The notes under the pieces: generated by a model
Told to the model about the DNA's origin: nothing
Database searches by the model: none
The model's input: the letters and a program-made list of their open reading frames with translations, nothing else
Shown: positions 23,624 to 31,538 of the stretch, piece by piece
Numbering within the stretch: the first letter of the stretch is position 1
How the letters are laid out: every line of letters starts with the position of its first letter
Assembly (NCBI GenBank): GCA_028820215.1
Contig: JAPPKD010000317.1
Span: forward strand, 1-48,754
Direction of reading: 5' to 3'
Length of the DNA stretch: 48,754 bases
Source: Spirochaetaceae bacterium
GTDB taxonomy: Bacteria; Spirochaetota; Spirochaetia; SZUA-6; Bin103
Program-made: the position numbers and the translations under genes

Positions 23624-25198
23624 CTAGTTGGAAGCGGCGTCGGCCGCGTACTGCAGCGAGTCGGCCAGCACGGCGACTCCGCATCCTTGGGTCCCGAAGT
23701 ACGCGAACGGCCCGGCCTGCGCGACCGCCCGGATCTCGTTGGCCCCCATGCCGTGCCTGGGCGGGCAGTCGACGACCGCGGTCATGTCGAAGTGAGTCCA
23801 TCCGCCACCATTCAGGGCATACCGGTACGCGCCTCCGCCGTGGGTCCCGAACAGGACCGTCCCGGGCGCGGCCGCGGCGGCGAGGACGAAGTCGTCGCCC
23901 AGGGAACCCGACCCCTTGGTGAACCGGGTGATCTCGTCGCTGTCGGGATCCCACCTGAACAGCCCGTTGCCGTGGTCGCCGACCCAGAGCCGCCCGGACT
24001 CGTCGAAGGACAGAGCGTGTATGTTCTTCGCCCCCGCGGCCCACAGGCGATCGACCCGGCGCACTCGTCCGGTCTCCAGGTCCATGACGGCAACTCCCCG
24101 ATCCAGCGTGCCGATGTACAGCGTGGAGCCCCGTCGCAGCAGCGCCTGCACGAATCGGACCAGCGAGCTCGGGTCTTCGACCTGTGTCCACTCTCCATCC
24201 GGATCGTCGGCCAGCCAGAGCCCCTGGCCCAGGGTCCCGGCGGCGATGCGTCCGTCGATTCCCTCCAGTGCCCACACGTTGGGCCGTCCGCTCCCGCCGA
24301 CGCTGAACCGTTCGACTCTCCAGAGGCGGCTGGTCGCCTTCGAGTACACGGACAAGCCCTCGGCGGTGCCCAGCCACACCCAGTTTCCGTCTACTTCGAT
24401 CGCGCGAATGGTGTCGGACAGTTCGCCTCCGGTGGTGGCGCCGGTGAAGCGGCTGGCGATGCCGGTGTTCTGCGAATACCGGGCGACACCGCCGTTGGAA
24501 GTGCCGATCCACACGTCGTCGGCATCCACGGAAATCGCCGTGACGTTGCCGTCCGGAAGCCCCAGCATCGCCGGGGTGATGGTGCTCCACAGAACGTCCC
24601 GAACGAGACGGTCGTAGGTGCGGCGATCCGCCGGTTCGAGTGCCGTGGGCTGGACGACCTGCAGGGTCAGGTACGCCGCGGCGGCAAGGTCGTTCAGTTC
24701 GTAGAGAGCCAGCTCGGCCGCCTGAATCCGCACCTCATCGAGGCGGCGCCCCGGGATGTCGGCCGGCTGGAGGAGCAGGGCTCTCTGCAGCTCATCCAGT
24801 GAATCGGTCAGAAGACGGTCCCGCCGGGCGAGCTCTGCCGCCGTCACCGCGACCTCGAAGTGAATGGCGTCGGAGGTCTGCGGGTGGGAGCGGGCCTGGT
24901 CCAGGAAGAACCGGGCCCGAAACGGCTCCGAGACCAGCGCCGCCTGGGCGGCGAGCAGCAGCGCTTCCGGAAGGTGTCTGCTGCCGGGGGTCTGGATGCG
25001 CATCGAGCGCACCACTCCCAGAGCGTCGGCGTAGTCACCTCTCGCGAACGCAGCCTTCGCCTCCGCCAGCGCGGCGGCCGGGTCCAACGCCTGGGCGGAC
25101 GCCGCGCTGGCAGCCAGCAGGGCGATCGCGACCAGCTTGACGCGGATGGCGGGGTTCCTCAGCGGCGGCTCAGTCGGACGGCTGCGGGTCGACATCAT
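23624..25198 (-). CDS. Secreted protein: helical repeats plus beta-propeller, function unknown
   Basis: A hydrophobic signal sequence (LVAIALLAASAASAQA) is followed by ~165 residues of TPR-like helices, then a propeller from about residue 200 to the end. The propeller blades repeat a W-(I/L/V)-G-(T/D) or FGT motif: VWIGTSNGGVARY, VWLGTAEGLSVYS, LWVGDHGNGLFRW, VLFGTHGGGAYRY, YFGTQGCGVAVL. These resemble the sensor propellers of two-component hybrid kinases, but no kinase or membrane helix follows. It may be a free-standing periplasmic sensor or scaffold. ATG 25198 is used; TTG 25204 and ATG 25195 are alternatives. The start overlaps the M16 protease end by 29 nt, and it is the last gene of the translation-factor operon. 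Confidence 0.8.
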   Translation of the reverse strand: MMSTRSRPTEPPLRNPAIRVKLVAIALLAASAASAQALDPAAALAEAKAAFARGDYADALGVVRSMRIQTPGSRHLPEALLLAAQAALVSEPFRARFFLDQARSHPQTSDAIHFEVAVTAAELARRDRLLTDSLDELQRALLLQPADIPGRRLDEVRIQAAELALYELNDLAAAAYLTLQVVQPTALEPADRRTYDRLVRDVLWSTITPAMLGLPDGNVTAISVDADDVWIGTSNGGVARYSQNTGIASRFTGATTGGELSDTIRAIEVDGNWVWLGTAEGLSVYSKATSRLWRVERFSVGGSGRPNVWALEGIDGRIAAGTLGQGLWLADDPDGEWTQVEDPSSLVRFVQALLRRGSTLYIGTLDRGVAVMDLETGRVRRVDRLWAAGAKNIHALSFDESGRLWVGDHGNGLFRWDPDSDEITRFTKGSGSLGDDFVLAAAAAPGTVLFGTHGGGAYRYALNGGGWTHFDMTAVVDCPPRHGMGANEIRAVAQAGPFAYFGTQGCGVAVLADSLQYAADAASN

Positions 25199-26462
25199 GG
25201 TCAATTGGGTTCCCCCCGTACGCTACGAGTGCGAAGGCATCGGTGTCCGCGACCAGCCCGGCCATGGCTTCCAGCTCGTCGCGGGCAACGCCGTGGATGT
25301 ACGACTCCATCTCTTCAAAACTTAATATCGGCCCGAACGTCTGCCGTTGGTACACCATTCGGCGCATGCGCGCCTCCATGTCCTCGCGGGCGAAGACCAG
25401 GGCGCCGTGCAGATGGCTCATCGCCTCGTCCACCTCCTCCTTGCCCGGCGGGTGGGCGCGCAGTCCGCGCAACTCGGCGAGCAGACCGTCGATGAGCTCC
25501 TCGCGAGCCTCCGGCACGCAGTTCGCGAACACCGACCACAGCCAGAGGTCGCTGAGGTGTGTCCGGAACGAGCCGATGGAGTAACACAACCCGCGTCGCT
25601 CCCGCAGGTTCTGGAACAGCCGAGAGCTCATCGACTCCCCGACCAGGGTGCTGAGCAGCGTCAGCGCGTAGTAATTTCGCACCGTTCGATCCACGGGAAG
25701 TGGGCGGCCGGCGTACAGGTAGGTCTGATGGCACCTGTCCTCGTGCCGCCAGACCCCCGCGTGATGATCGGGCGAGCACCGCACCGCGGGCGACTCCGCC
25801 GTTTCGTCCAGCACTGGTTCGTCCAACCACCCCGCCGCGGTTCTCTGCAGCGTGTCGTCTATCGCGGCGACTACCTCTTCAACGGCAACGCGGCCCGCGA
25901 CCGAGACGACCAGCCGCGACGGATGGAACCGTTCCCGAAAGAAACGCAGCAGCCGATCGCGATCGATCTCCGCAACCTCATGTACGTCGCCGGCGATACG
26001 GCGTGAGAGTGCGTGCGAGCCCCAGAGCCGTTCCACGTACGCCTGGAAGGCGCGCTCGTCTGGTGAATCGTCGGCCGCATGTATCTCGTTGACGACTACC
26101 TGGCGTTCCTTGGTCAGTTCGGCGCCATCGAGCGCCGGAGCGGTGGCCATGTCCGCCAGCACCTCCGCCGCGGCGGGCGCGGCGTCTCCTGGAACGCTGC
26201 AATGCAGACAGGTGGTCTCGCGGTCGGTGAAGGCGTTGATCGAGCCCCCGACCCGATCGATGTCGCGAGCGATCCGCGACGCCGACCGCGTCGGCGTCCC
26301 CTTGAAGACCATGTGTTCCAGGAGATGACTGCAGCCGTGCTCGTGGGCACGTTCGTCCCGGGACCCGTGGCCGTACCAGAAACCCAGGGCCGCGGTGCCG
26401 GTGTGTTCGACCGGATCCACCAGCAGCGTGGCCCCAAGGCTCAGTTCAAACTCCTGAATCAA
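25170..26462 (-). CDS. M16-family zinc metallopeptidase
   Basis: The 430-residue protein is a processing-peptidase-like M16B enzyme. The inverted zinc motif HxxEH is H46-L-L-E-H50 (HLLEHMVFKGT). The third ligand, E126 in VVVNEIHAADDSPDE, is 76 residues after H50, the canonical spacing, with E119 before it. The C-terminal half has the family's YYALTLLSTLVGESMSSRLF. No signal peptide is visible, so it is probably cytoplasmic. The substrate is unknown. The ATG overlaps the pnp stop as ATGA; pnp followed by an M16 protease is a common bacterial arrangement. Confidence 0.94.
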   Translation of the reverse strand: MIQEFELSLGATLLVDPVEHTGTAALGFWYGHGSRDERAHEHGCSHLLEHMVFKGTPTRSASRIARDIDRVGGSINAFTDRETTCLHCSVPGDAAPAAAEVLADMATAPALDGAELTKERQVVVNEIHAADDSPDERAFQAYVERLWGSHALSRRIAGDVHEVAEIDRDRLLRFFRERFHPSRLVVSVAGRVAVEEVVAAIDDTLQRTAAGWLDEPVLDETAESPAVRCSPDHHAGVWRHEDRCHQTYLYAGRPLPVDRTVRNYYALTLLSTLVGESMSSRLFQNLRERRGLCYSIGSFRTHLSDLWLWSVFANCVPEAREELIDGLLAELRGLRAHPPGKEEVDEAMSHLHGALVFAREDMEARMRRMVYQRQTFGPILSFEEMESYIHGVARDELEAMAGLVADTDAFALVAYGGNPIDHDVDPQPSD

Positions 26463-28798
26463 TCCGATGCATGCTCGTCGTCAGGTCTCCGGTCGTCAGG
26501 TCTGCCCTGGCGACGCGGTCCGCGCCCGCCTGACATGCTCCTCGACCGGGGCGGACGGCCGTCGCGTCCATCCCTGCGTTCGCGCCCGTCCCTGCGGTTG
26601 GGCCCGAAACGCTCTCTCCTTCCCGGACCGGGGCGACGGCCTCCGCTGCCGACGCGGTCGCGCAACGGGTCGCCGACCGGCCGCGATCCCGGGGCGCCCG
26701 CGAAGTCCTCGACATCCGGGCCCACGGCGTCCAGTGTGGCAAGGTTCAGGCGGCCCATGCGGTCGATCTCGATGAGCTTCACCTGCACCTCGTCGCCCAG
26801 CTTGACCACGTCCTCGACCTGGCCGACATGGTCGGCGGTCAGCCGGGAAATGTGGCAGAGACCTTCCTTGCCCGGAAGGATCTCCATGAATGCGCCGAAA
26901 TCCATGATGCGGGTGACGCGGGCCGTGTAGGTCTTGCCGACCTCCGGCTCCTCGACGGCCTGCTCGACCAGCCGCTGGGCGCGCTCGGCGCCTTCCTTGC
27001 GGCGGCAGTAGATGGTCACCACGCCATCGTCCTCGATATTCACGTCGGCCCCGGTGGTCTCGGTGATCGATCGGATGTTGGAACCGCCGGAGCCGATGAC
27101 TGCTCCGATCTTGTCGACGTCGATGCGCATTGTGATGATCTTCGGCGCGAAGTCCGATACCGCGTCACGCGGCCGGTCCATGGTCTGGCGCATGATCTCC
27201 AGAATCTTGAGGCGGCCGGCGCGCGCCTTGTCGAGCGCTTCGCGCAGGAGCTCGGAGCTGACGCCCGCGATCTTGATGTCCATCTGGAACGCGGTGATGC
27301 CCTGCTCGGTGCCGGCGACCTTGAAGTCCATGTCGCCCAGGTGATCTTCCTCTCCCAGAATGTCGGACAGGACCACGAAGCGGTCGCCGTCGGAGATCAG
27401 CCCCATGGCGATGCCGGCGACCGAGCGCGTGATCGGCACACCGGCGTTGAGCATGCTCAGCGTGCCGCCGCACACCGACGCCATGGAGGACGAACCGTTG
27501 CTCTCCAGGGTCTCGGAAACCACCCTTACCGTGTACGGGAAGTCTTCCTTGCTGGGGATCACCCGTTCCAGCGCCCGCTCGGCGAGGTGGCCGTGGCCGA
27601 CTTCCCGGCGCCCGGTGCCCAGACGCCCGGTTTCTCCGACCGAGAACGGCGGGAAGTTGTAGTGCAGCATGAAGTGCTTCTTGCGGTCGACGTCGGTCTC
27701 CAGCGCGTCCAGGATGCGCAGCTCGTCATTGGCGGTGCCGAGCGTGGTGACCGCCAGTGCCTGGGTTTCGCCGCGCGTGAACAGCGCCGCGCCGTGCGCC
27801 CGCGGCAGCACGTCGACCTCGCAACTGATGTCGCGGATGTCGTCGGGCGAGCGCCCGTCCGTGCGCACGCGGTTGTCCAGGATCGAGGTGCGCACCACGT
27901 CGGTCTCGATCTTCTCCAGCAGCGCTTCGACCGCATCGCCGCCCGTATCGCCGATATGGTCGGCGAACTGCTCGAAGGCATCCTGCTTCACTTGGCGAAT
28001 CGCGGCGTAGCGCGCTTCCTTGCCCTTCACGAAGCAGGCTTCCGCCATTCTCGGACGCACCCAGGAAGCGATCTCGGTCTCCATCTCCGCGCCGGCGATC
28101 TCGGGCAGCGGCAGCTTTTCCCGGCCGCCGAGCTCGGCGAGGCGCAGTTGCGCGTCGCAGATTTCGACGATCACCTCGTGCGCCCGCTCGATGCAGGAGA
28201 TCATCGTCTCTTCGTCGGCTTCCTGGGCACCCCCTTCGACCATGGTGATGCCGTCGCGGGTGCCGGCGACCACGATGTCGAGCTGACTGGACTCGATCTG
28301 GTCGTGGGTCGGATTGATCACGACGTCGCCGTCAAGGACGGCAACCCGGACGCCGGCGACCGGTCCCTCGAACGGTACGTCGGAGACGGTGACCGCCGCG
28401 GACGCCGCCACGATGGCCAGCACGTCGGGGGGGTTGACCTGATCCGCCGAGATCACGGTGGGAACCACCTGGATGTCGCGGCTGAACGACTTGTGGAACA
28501 ACGGCCGCATCGGCCGGTCGATCAGGCGGGACACCAGGATCTCACGATCCCGAGGCCTGCCTTCGCGGCGGAATATCGACCCCGGGATCTTGCCCGAGGC
28601 GTATGCCTTTTCGTTGTACTCCACCTGCAGGGGGACGTAGTCGAGCCCCTCGATCTCCTTGGCGGAGCAGCAGACCGTCGCCAGGACGGCGGAGCCTGCG
28701 TATTGCGCGTAGACCGCGCCGTTGGCCTGCTTGGCCAGCCGACCGGTCTGCAGTGTCAGCGTCTCGGCGCCGACCTTCAATTCTACGGTATGTGCCAT
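26459..28798 (-). CDS. pnp: Polyribonucleotide nucleotidyltransferase (PNPase)
   Basis: PNPase degrades RNA 3' to 5' by phosphorolysis as a trimer. The 779-residue protein has two RNase PH domains joined by an alpha-helical linker, with catalytic Asp residues in GDMDFKVAGTEQGITAFQMD. A KH domain follows (VIGSGGSNIRSITETTGA), then an S1 domain (VGKTYTARVTRIMDFGAFME). It ends in an unusual ~80-residue Arg/Gly/Asp-rich tail, probably a disordered RNA-binding extension; part of it is an 18-bp repeat. ATG 28798 has AAGGAAG 7 nt upstream. It lies 49 nt after rpsO, the classic pairing. Confidence 0.98.
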   Translation of the reverse strand: MAHTVELKVGAETLTLQTGRLAKQANGAVYAQYAGSAVLATVCCSAKEIEGLDYVPLQVEYNEKAYASGKIPGSIFRREGRPRDREILVSRLIDRPMRPLFHKSFSRDIQVVPTVISADQVNPPDVLAIVAASAAVTVSDVPFEGPVAGVRVAVLDGDVVINPTHDQIESSQLDIVVAGTRDGITMVEGGAQEADEETMISCIERAHEVIVEICDAQLRLAELGGREKLPLPEIAGAEMETEIASWVRPRMAEACFVKGKEARYAAIRQVKQDAFEQFADHIGDTGGDAVEALLEKIETDVVRTSILDNRVRTDGRSPDDIRDISCEVDVLPRAHGAALFTRGETQALAVTTLGTANDELRILDALETDVDRKKHFMLHYNFPPFSVGETGRLGTGRREVGHGHLAERALERVIPSKEDFPYTVRVVSETLESNGSSSMASVCGGTLSMLNAGVPITRSVAGIAMGLISDGDRFVVLSDILGEEDHLGDMDFKVAGTEQGITAFQMDIKIAGVSSELLREALDKARAGRLKILEIMRQTMDRPRDAVSDFAPKIITMRIDVDKIGAVIGSGGSNIRSITETTGADVNIEDDGVVTIYCRRKEGAERAQRLVEQAVEEPEVGKTYTARVTRIMDFGAFMEILPGKEGLCHISRLTADHVGQVEDVVKLGDEVQVKLIEIDRMGRLNLATLDAVGPDVEDFAGAPGSRPVGDPLRDRVGSGGRRPGPGRRERFGPNRRDGRERRDGRDGRPPRSRSMSGGRGPRRQGRPDDRRPDDEHASD
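26561..26596 (-). repeat. 18-bp tandem repeat in the pnp C-terminal tail
   Basis: Units 26561-26578 and 26579-26596 are diverged copies encoding RRDGR(E/D)-type hexapeptides within the Arg/Gly-rich tail of PNPase. Confidence 0.65.
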
Positions 28799-28847
28799 GT
28801 TACTTCCTTGCGCCGCGGCTTTCTGCGCAGCGCCGTGCCGGGTGACG

Positions 28848-29117
28848 CTATTTCCTCAGGTTCAGCTCTTTGAGCAGATTCCGGTACGTGTCCGCGTCCT
28901 TGCGGCTGAGATAACCCATGAGCCGACGCCGCTGCCCGACCATCCGCTGGAGGCCGTGGCGCGAAGCGTGGTCCTTGGGGTGTGTTCTGAAATGTTCGGT
29001 GAGTTGGGTGATCCGGCGGGTAAGCAGCGCTACCTGCACCGCCGAAGCTCCGGTATCGGCATCCCCTTTTCCGAAGTCGGTTACGATCTCCGTTTTCTCT
29101 TCTTTGGTCAATCCCAT
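28848..29117 (-). CDS. rpsO: 30S ribosomal protein S15
   Basis: The 89-residue protein has the standard S15 length and sequence. It shows the helix TGASAVQVALLTRRITQLTEH, the rRNA-contacting HPKDHASRHGLQRMVGQRRRLMGYL, and the ending LNLRK. It binds 16S rRNA helices 20-22 early in 30S assembly. The start follows AGGACAGG immediately upstream. The 65-bp gap to ribF holds a 16-bp tandem duplication. Confidence 0.98.
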   Translation of the reverse strand: MGLTKEEKTEIVTDFGKGDADTGASAVQVALLTRRITQLTEHFRTHPKDHASRHGLQRMVGQRRRLMGYLSRKDADTYRNLLKELNLRK

Positions 29118-29124
29118 CCTGTCC

Positions 29125-29156
29125 TCGATGCTATCCTGCCTCGATGTTATCCTGCG
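29125..29156 (-). repeat. 16-bp tandem duplication in the rpsO leader
   Basis: Units 29125-29140 and 29141-29156 match at 14 of 16 positions and lie between ribF and rpsO, just upstream of the rpsO start. On the mRNA each reads as a GGCAGGAT(A/A)..ATCGA-type unit. Confidence 0.7.
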
Positions 29157-29182
29157 TCAATCCGGCCCGTTCGCCTGATCCG

Positions 29183-30091
29183 TCAGGATTCCCGTCGTGC
29201 AAAACGAATTCCGCTCAAGGGGCCAATCGCTCCGTGAACGACCGCCCTGTGAACGATTATCCGGTCGTATTCCACCGCGATCAGGGCGTCCCAACCACTC
29301 GATACGCTGCTACCCGATGCGCTGCGGGCGAACCCCGAATAGCGGCCCGGTCGGGGCAGGAGCTGTGTCAACGACGAGGCCGGAAAAACCAAGCCGTCCC
29401 CCGTGCAGTCGGGCGAGACGTGCTCGACATCCAGTTCATAGTCCCCTCCGAGCATGGACCGTACCACGGGGAAGTCTCCGCTGTCGATCGCCTGCCGTAT
29501 GCCGCTGCTGCTCACTTTCGCTCCGTCGCTGCCCCGTCCGCCCTGAGTGCCCCGTCCGTCTTGAGTGCTCTGTGCGTCTTGAGTGCTCTGTGCGTCTTGA
29601 GTGCTCTGTGCGTCCGCGTTTTGCGACTCCTCGCGGACCAGATTCACCACTTCCAACCCTACTCCGTGCCGGTGCAACAGTCGATGGAGCTGTTCGGTAT
29701 CGGTGTCGCGTTGTCGTCCACACCGGAAGTCCCGCCCAACCACGACGCCGCGAACGGCGACGCGGCGCAGCAACTGGGTGACGAACTCTTCCCCCGTAAG
29801 TTTACTGAACCTGAGGGAAAAGTCAACGACGATCAGGTGGCGGATGCCGATCCGCTCCAGTGCGCGTTCCTTCTGACGCCGCGACAGGATCAGTCGTTCG
29901 CTGGTCCCGAACAGCACCGAGCTGGGCAGGGGATCGAAGGTCAGCACCGCGGACGCGTCCGCGCCGTGCGCGAGCACGCGTTGCAGCAGCGCTCGATGGC
30001 CTCGATGGAGGCCGTCGAACACGCCCATGGTGAGCACCACGCCGTCGTCGAGCGGCCGGTCGGCCAGTCCCTGCCAGTCGGCGACGGTCAC
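29183..30091 (-). CDS. ribF: FAD synthetase RibF lacking a recognisable riboflavin kinase domain
   Basis: The N-terminal FMN adenylyltransferase half is intact in outline, with GVFDGLHRGHRALLQ, LTFDPLP, VVGRDFRCGRQRDTD and VSSSGIRQAI. After about residue 215 a normal bifunctional RibF would show a flavokinase domain with a GxPTAN motif. The remaining ~85 residues contain no such motif and are too short. By comparison, I recall Treponema pallidum RibF as a monofunctional FAD synthetase. Between the nucleotide-binding part and the SSSGIR motif lies a 6-residue tandem repeat (DAQSTQ). The GTG start overlaps the truB stop as GTGA. FMN would have to be imported or made by another kinase. Confidence 0.88.
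   Translation of the reverse strand: MTVADWQGLADRPLDDGVVLTMGVFDGLHRGHRALLQRVLAHGADASAVLTFDPLPSSVLFGTSERLILSRRQKERALERIGIRHLIVVDFSLRFSKLTGEEFVTQLLRRVAVRGVVVGRDFRCGRQRDTDTEQLHRLLHRHGVGLEVVNLVREESQNADAQSTQDAQSTQDAQSTQDGRGTQGGRGSDGAKVSSSGIRQAIDSGDFPVVRSMLGGDYELDVEHVSPDCTGDGLVFPASSLTQLLPRPGRYSGFARSASGSSVSSGWDALIAVEYDRIIVHRAVVHGAIGPLSGIRFARRES
29531..29615 (-). repeat. 18-bp minisatellite inside ribF
   Basis: Four full 18-bp units start at 29531, 29549, 29567 and 29585, with a partial fifth to 29615. The units starting at 29567 and 29585 are identical, and the others diverge towards the low-coordinate end. The encoded hexapeptide is DAQSTQ, grading into GRGTQG. It lies in a linker of the FAD-synthetase domain. 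Confidence 0.9.
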
Positions 30092-31104
30092 CCGGGCACC
30101 TCCGTCATGGGTGTGGCGCCACGCTGGTCGCTGGCTTCCGCCGCGCCGCCGTCCGGCCGTGCGGCCAGAACGCAGCGATAGCGGTACCGGGGGCGCGAAC
30201 GGGTGCAGCCGGTGCCCGGCACGGAGGGCCCGTCGTCCCCCGGCTCGATGACGGCGAGCAGCTCCCGGCCGCTGAGGAGCGCACAGAATCGCTCGCCGGA
30301 CGGTGCTCCCACCATGAACGTGGACTCCGGCTGCTGTCCGTCGCGGACGCGCCGCGCGCCTTCGGGCGTCACCTGTCGCAGTTCCAGACTGTCGATGCGG
30401 TGCAGGAAACCGGACGGAGGGATGACGTCTCCTTCGCCCACGGCGTCGACCGGCGCGGCGGCCTCCACCGGGAAAGCACCCACCGAGAGCCTGCGCAATG
30501 CGGTCAGGTGCCCACAGCTTCCCGCGGCCAAGGCGAGGTCACGGGCAAGGGAACGCACGTAGGTCCCCTTGCCGCAGACGACCTCGATCTCCACCTGGGG
30601 CAGGTCCATGGCGATGATCCGCAGGCTGTCCACGTACACGTCCCGTGCTCGTGGTCTCACGGGGAGGCCGCGTCGCGCGCGCCGTGATGCGCGTTCGCCG
30701 TCGACGTGCACGGCGCTGTAGGCGGGCGGGACCTGACGTATGCGGCCGACGAAGCCCGGCAGCGCATCGCGCAGCGCTTCGGGTGTCGGCAGGTTCATTC
30801 GCAACTCTACCGGCCCCTCCGGATCAAGCGTGGTCGTCTGTTCGCCGAGGCGGATGGTCGCTCGATAGCGCTTGGGCAACTCGGTAATCAACCAGCTGAT
30901 GCGGGTCAGCCGGCCGACCATGGCGATCAGCAGACCGGACGCGAACCGGTCCAGGGTGCCGGTATGGCCGATGCGACGGGTCCCGAGCACTCGTTTCAGG
31001 CGGCCGAGCGCCGCGAAGGATGTCATGCCGGAGGGCTTGCTCAGAAGGACCATCCCGCCGCCCTGCGGCACGTCTGCCACGTCCGGATTCCGTCTGACCG
31101 GCAC
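30088..31104 (-). CDS. truB: tRNA pseudouridine-55 synthase TruB
   Basis: TruB makes pseudouridine 55 in the T-loop of all elongator tRNAs. The catalytic Asp is in GHTGTLDRFASGLL (the family usually has GTLDPxAxG; Pro is Arg here). QVPPAYSAVHVDGERA and CGKGTYVRSLARDLA are also typical. The C-terminus has a PUA-like segment followed by a low-complexity Arg/Pro tail. GTG 31104 leaves an 18-residue N-terminal extension; ATG 31053 (MVLLSKPSGMTSF) matches the family start better, but neither has a strong ribosome binding site. It is flanked by rbfA and ribF, a widespread order. Confidence 0.95.
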   Translation of the reverse strand: MPVRRNPDVADVPQGGGMVLLSKPSGMTSFAALGRLKRVLGTRRIGHTGTLDRFASGLLIAMVGRLTRISWLITELPKRYRATIRLGEQTTTLDPEGPVELRMNLPTPEALRDALPGFVGRIRQVPPAYSAVHVDGERASRRARRGLPVRPRARDVYVDSLRIIAMDLPQVEIEVVCGKGTYVRSLARDLALAAGSCGHLTALRRLSVGAFPVEAAAPVDAVGEGDVIPPSGFLHRIDSLELRQVTPEGARRVRDGQQPESTFMVGAPSGERFCALLSGRELLAVIEPGDDGPSVPGTGCTRSRPRYRYRCVLAARPDGGAAEASDQRGATPMTEVPG

Positions 31105-31136
31105 GTCTCGCGGTCCGCGTGTTCCAGGCGCGTATT

Positions 31137-31481
31137 CTAGGTGAGGTTGCGAATCTTCTGCAGTACGCGAAACCCGTCCGCCACCGAAGAGTCCGCCACG
31201 AAACGCAGCCTTGGCGTTTCCCGCAAGCGGATACGGCGCGCGAGCTCCGCCTGCAGGTAGCCGGCGGCGTGGTTGAGCGCATCCGTGGCAGGTCCGACAA
31301 CGGGAGCTTCGTCGTGATGGGATACGAACACGACGGCGTGCTTGAGGTCCCGGGAAACCTTGACCCGTGTCAGGTTCAGCAGGGGATCGATGCGCGGGTC
31401 GGCCAGCCGTCCGCCCACGATCATCTCGCCCAACACTTCGCGCAGCAGTCGGCCGACCTTCTCGCCCCGCTGGTTCGCCAT
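31137..31481 (-). CDS. rbfA: Ribosome-binding factor A
   Basis: RbfA is a KH-fold factor for 16S rRNA maturation and late 30S assembly. The 114-residue protein starts MANQRGEKVGRLLREVLGEM and continues with LLNLTRVKVSRDLKHAVVFV and RLRFVADSS, all family hallmarks. The start has GGAGGGGAAC directly upstream, one of the strongest ribosome binding sites in the window. It sits between infB and truB. Confidence 0.97.
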   Translation of the reverse strand: MANQRGEKVGRLLREVLGEMIVGGRLADPRIDPLLNLTRVKVSRDLKHAVVFVSHHDEAPVVGPATDALNHAAGYLQAELARRIRLRETPRLRFVADSSVADGFRVLQKIRNLT

Positions 31482-31538
31482 GTTCCCCTCCGTCCCTGCT
31501 CTACCTACCGGCGCCGACGATGCTCGGAGCTTCCGGTC

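Noticed and set aside
29531..29615. CRISPR-like regular repeats in ribF
   Set aside because: Units are contiguous without spacers and are translated in frame within RibF.
30088..30150. FMN riboswitch upstream of ribF
   Set aside because: ribF starts inside the truB stop (GTGA overlap), so there is no untranslated leader to hold one.
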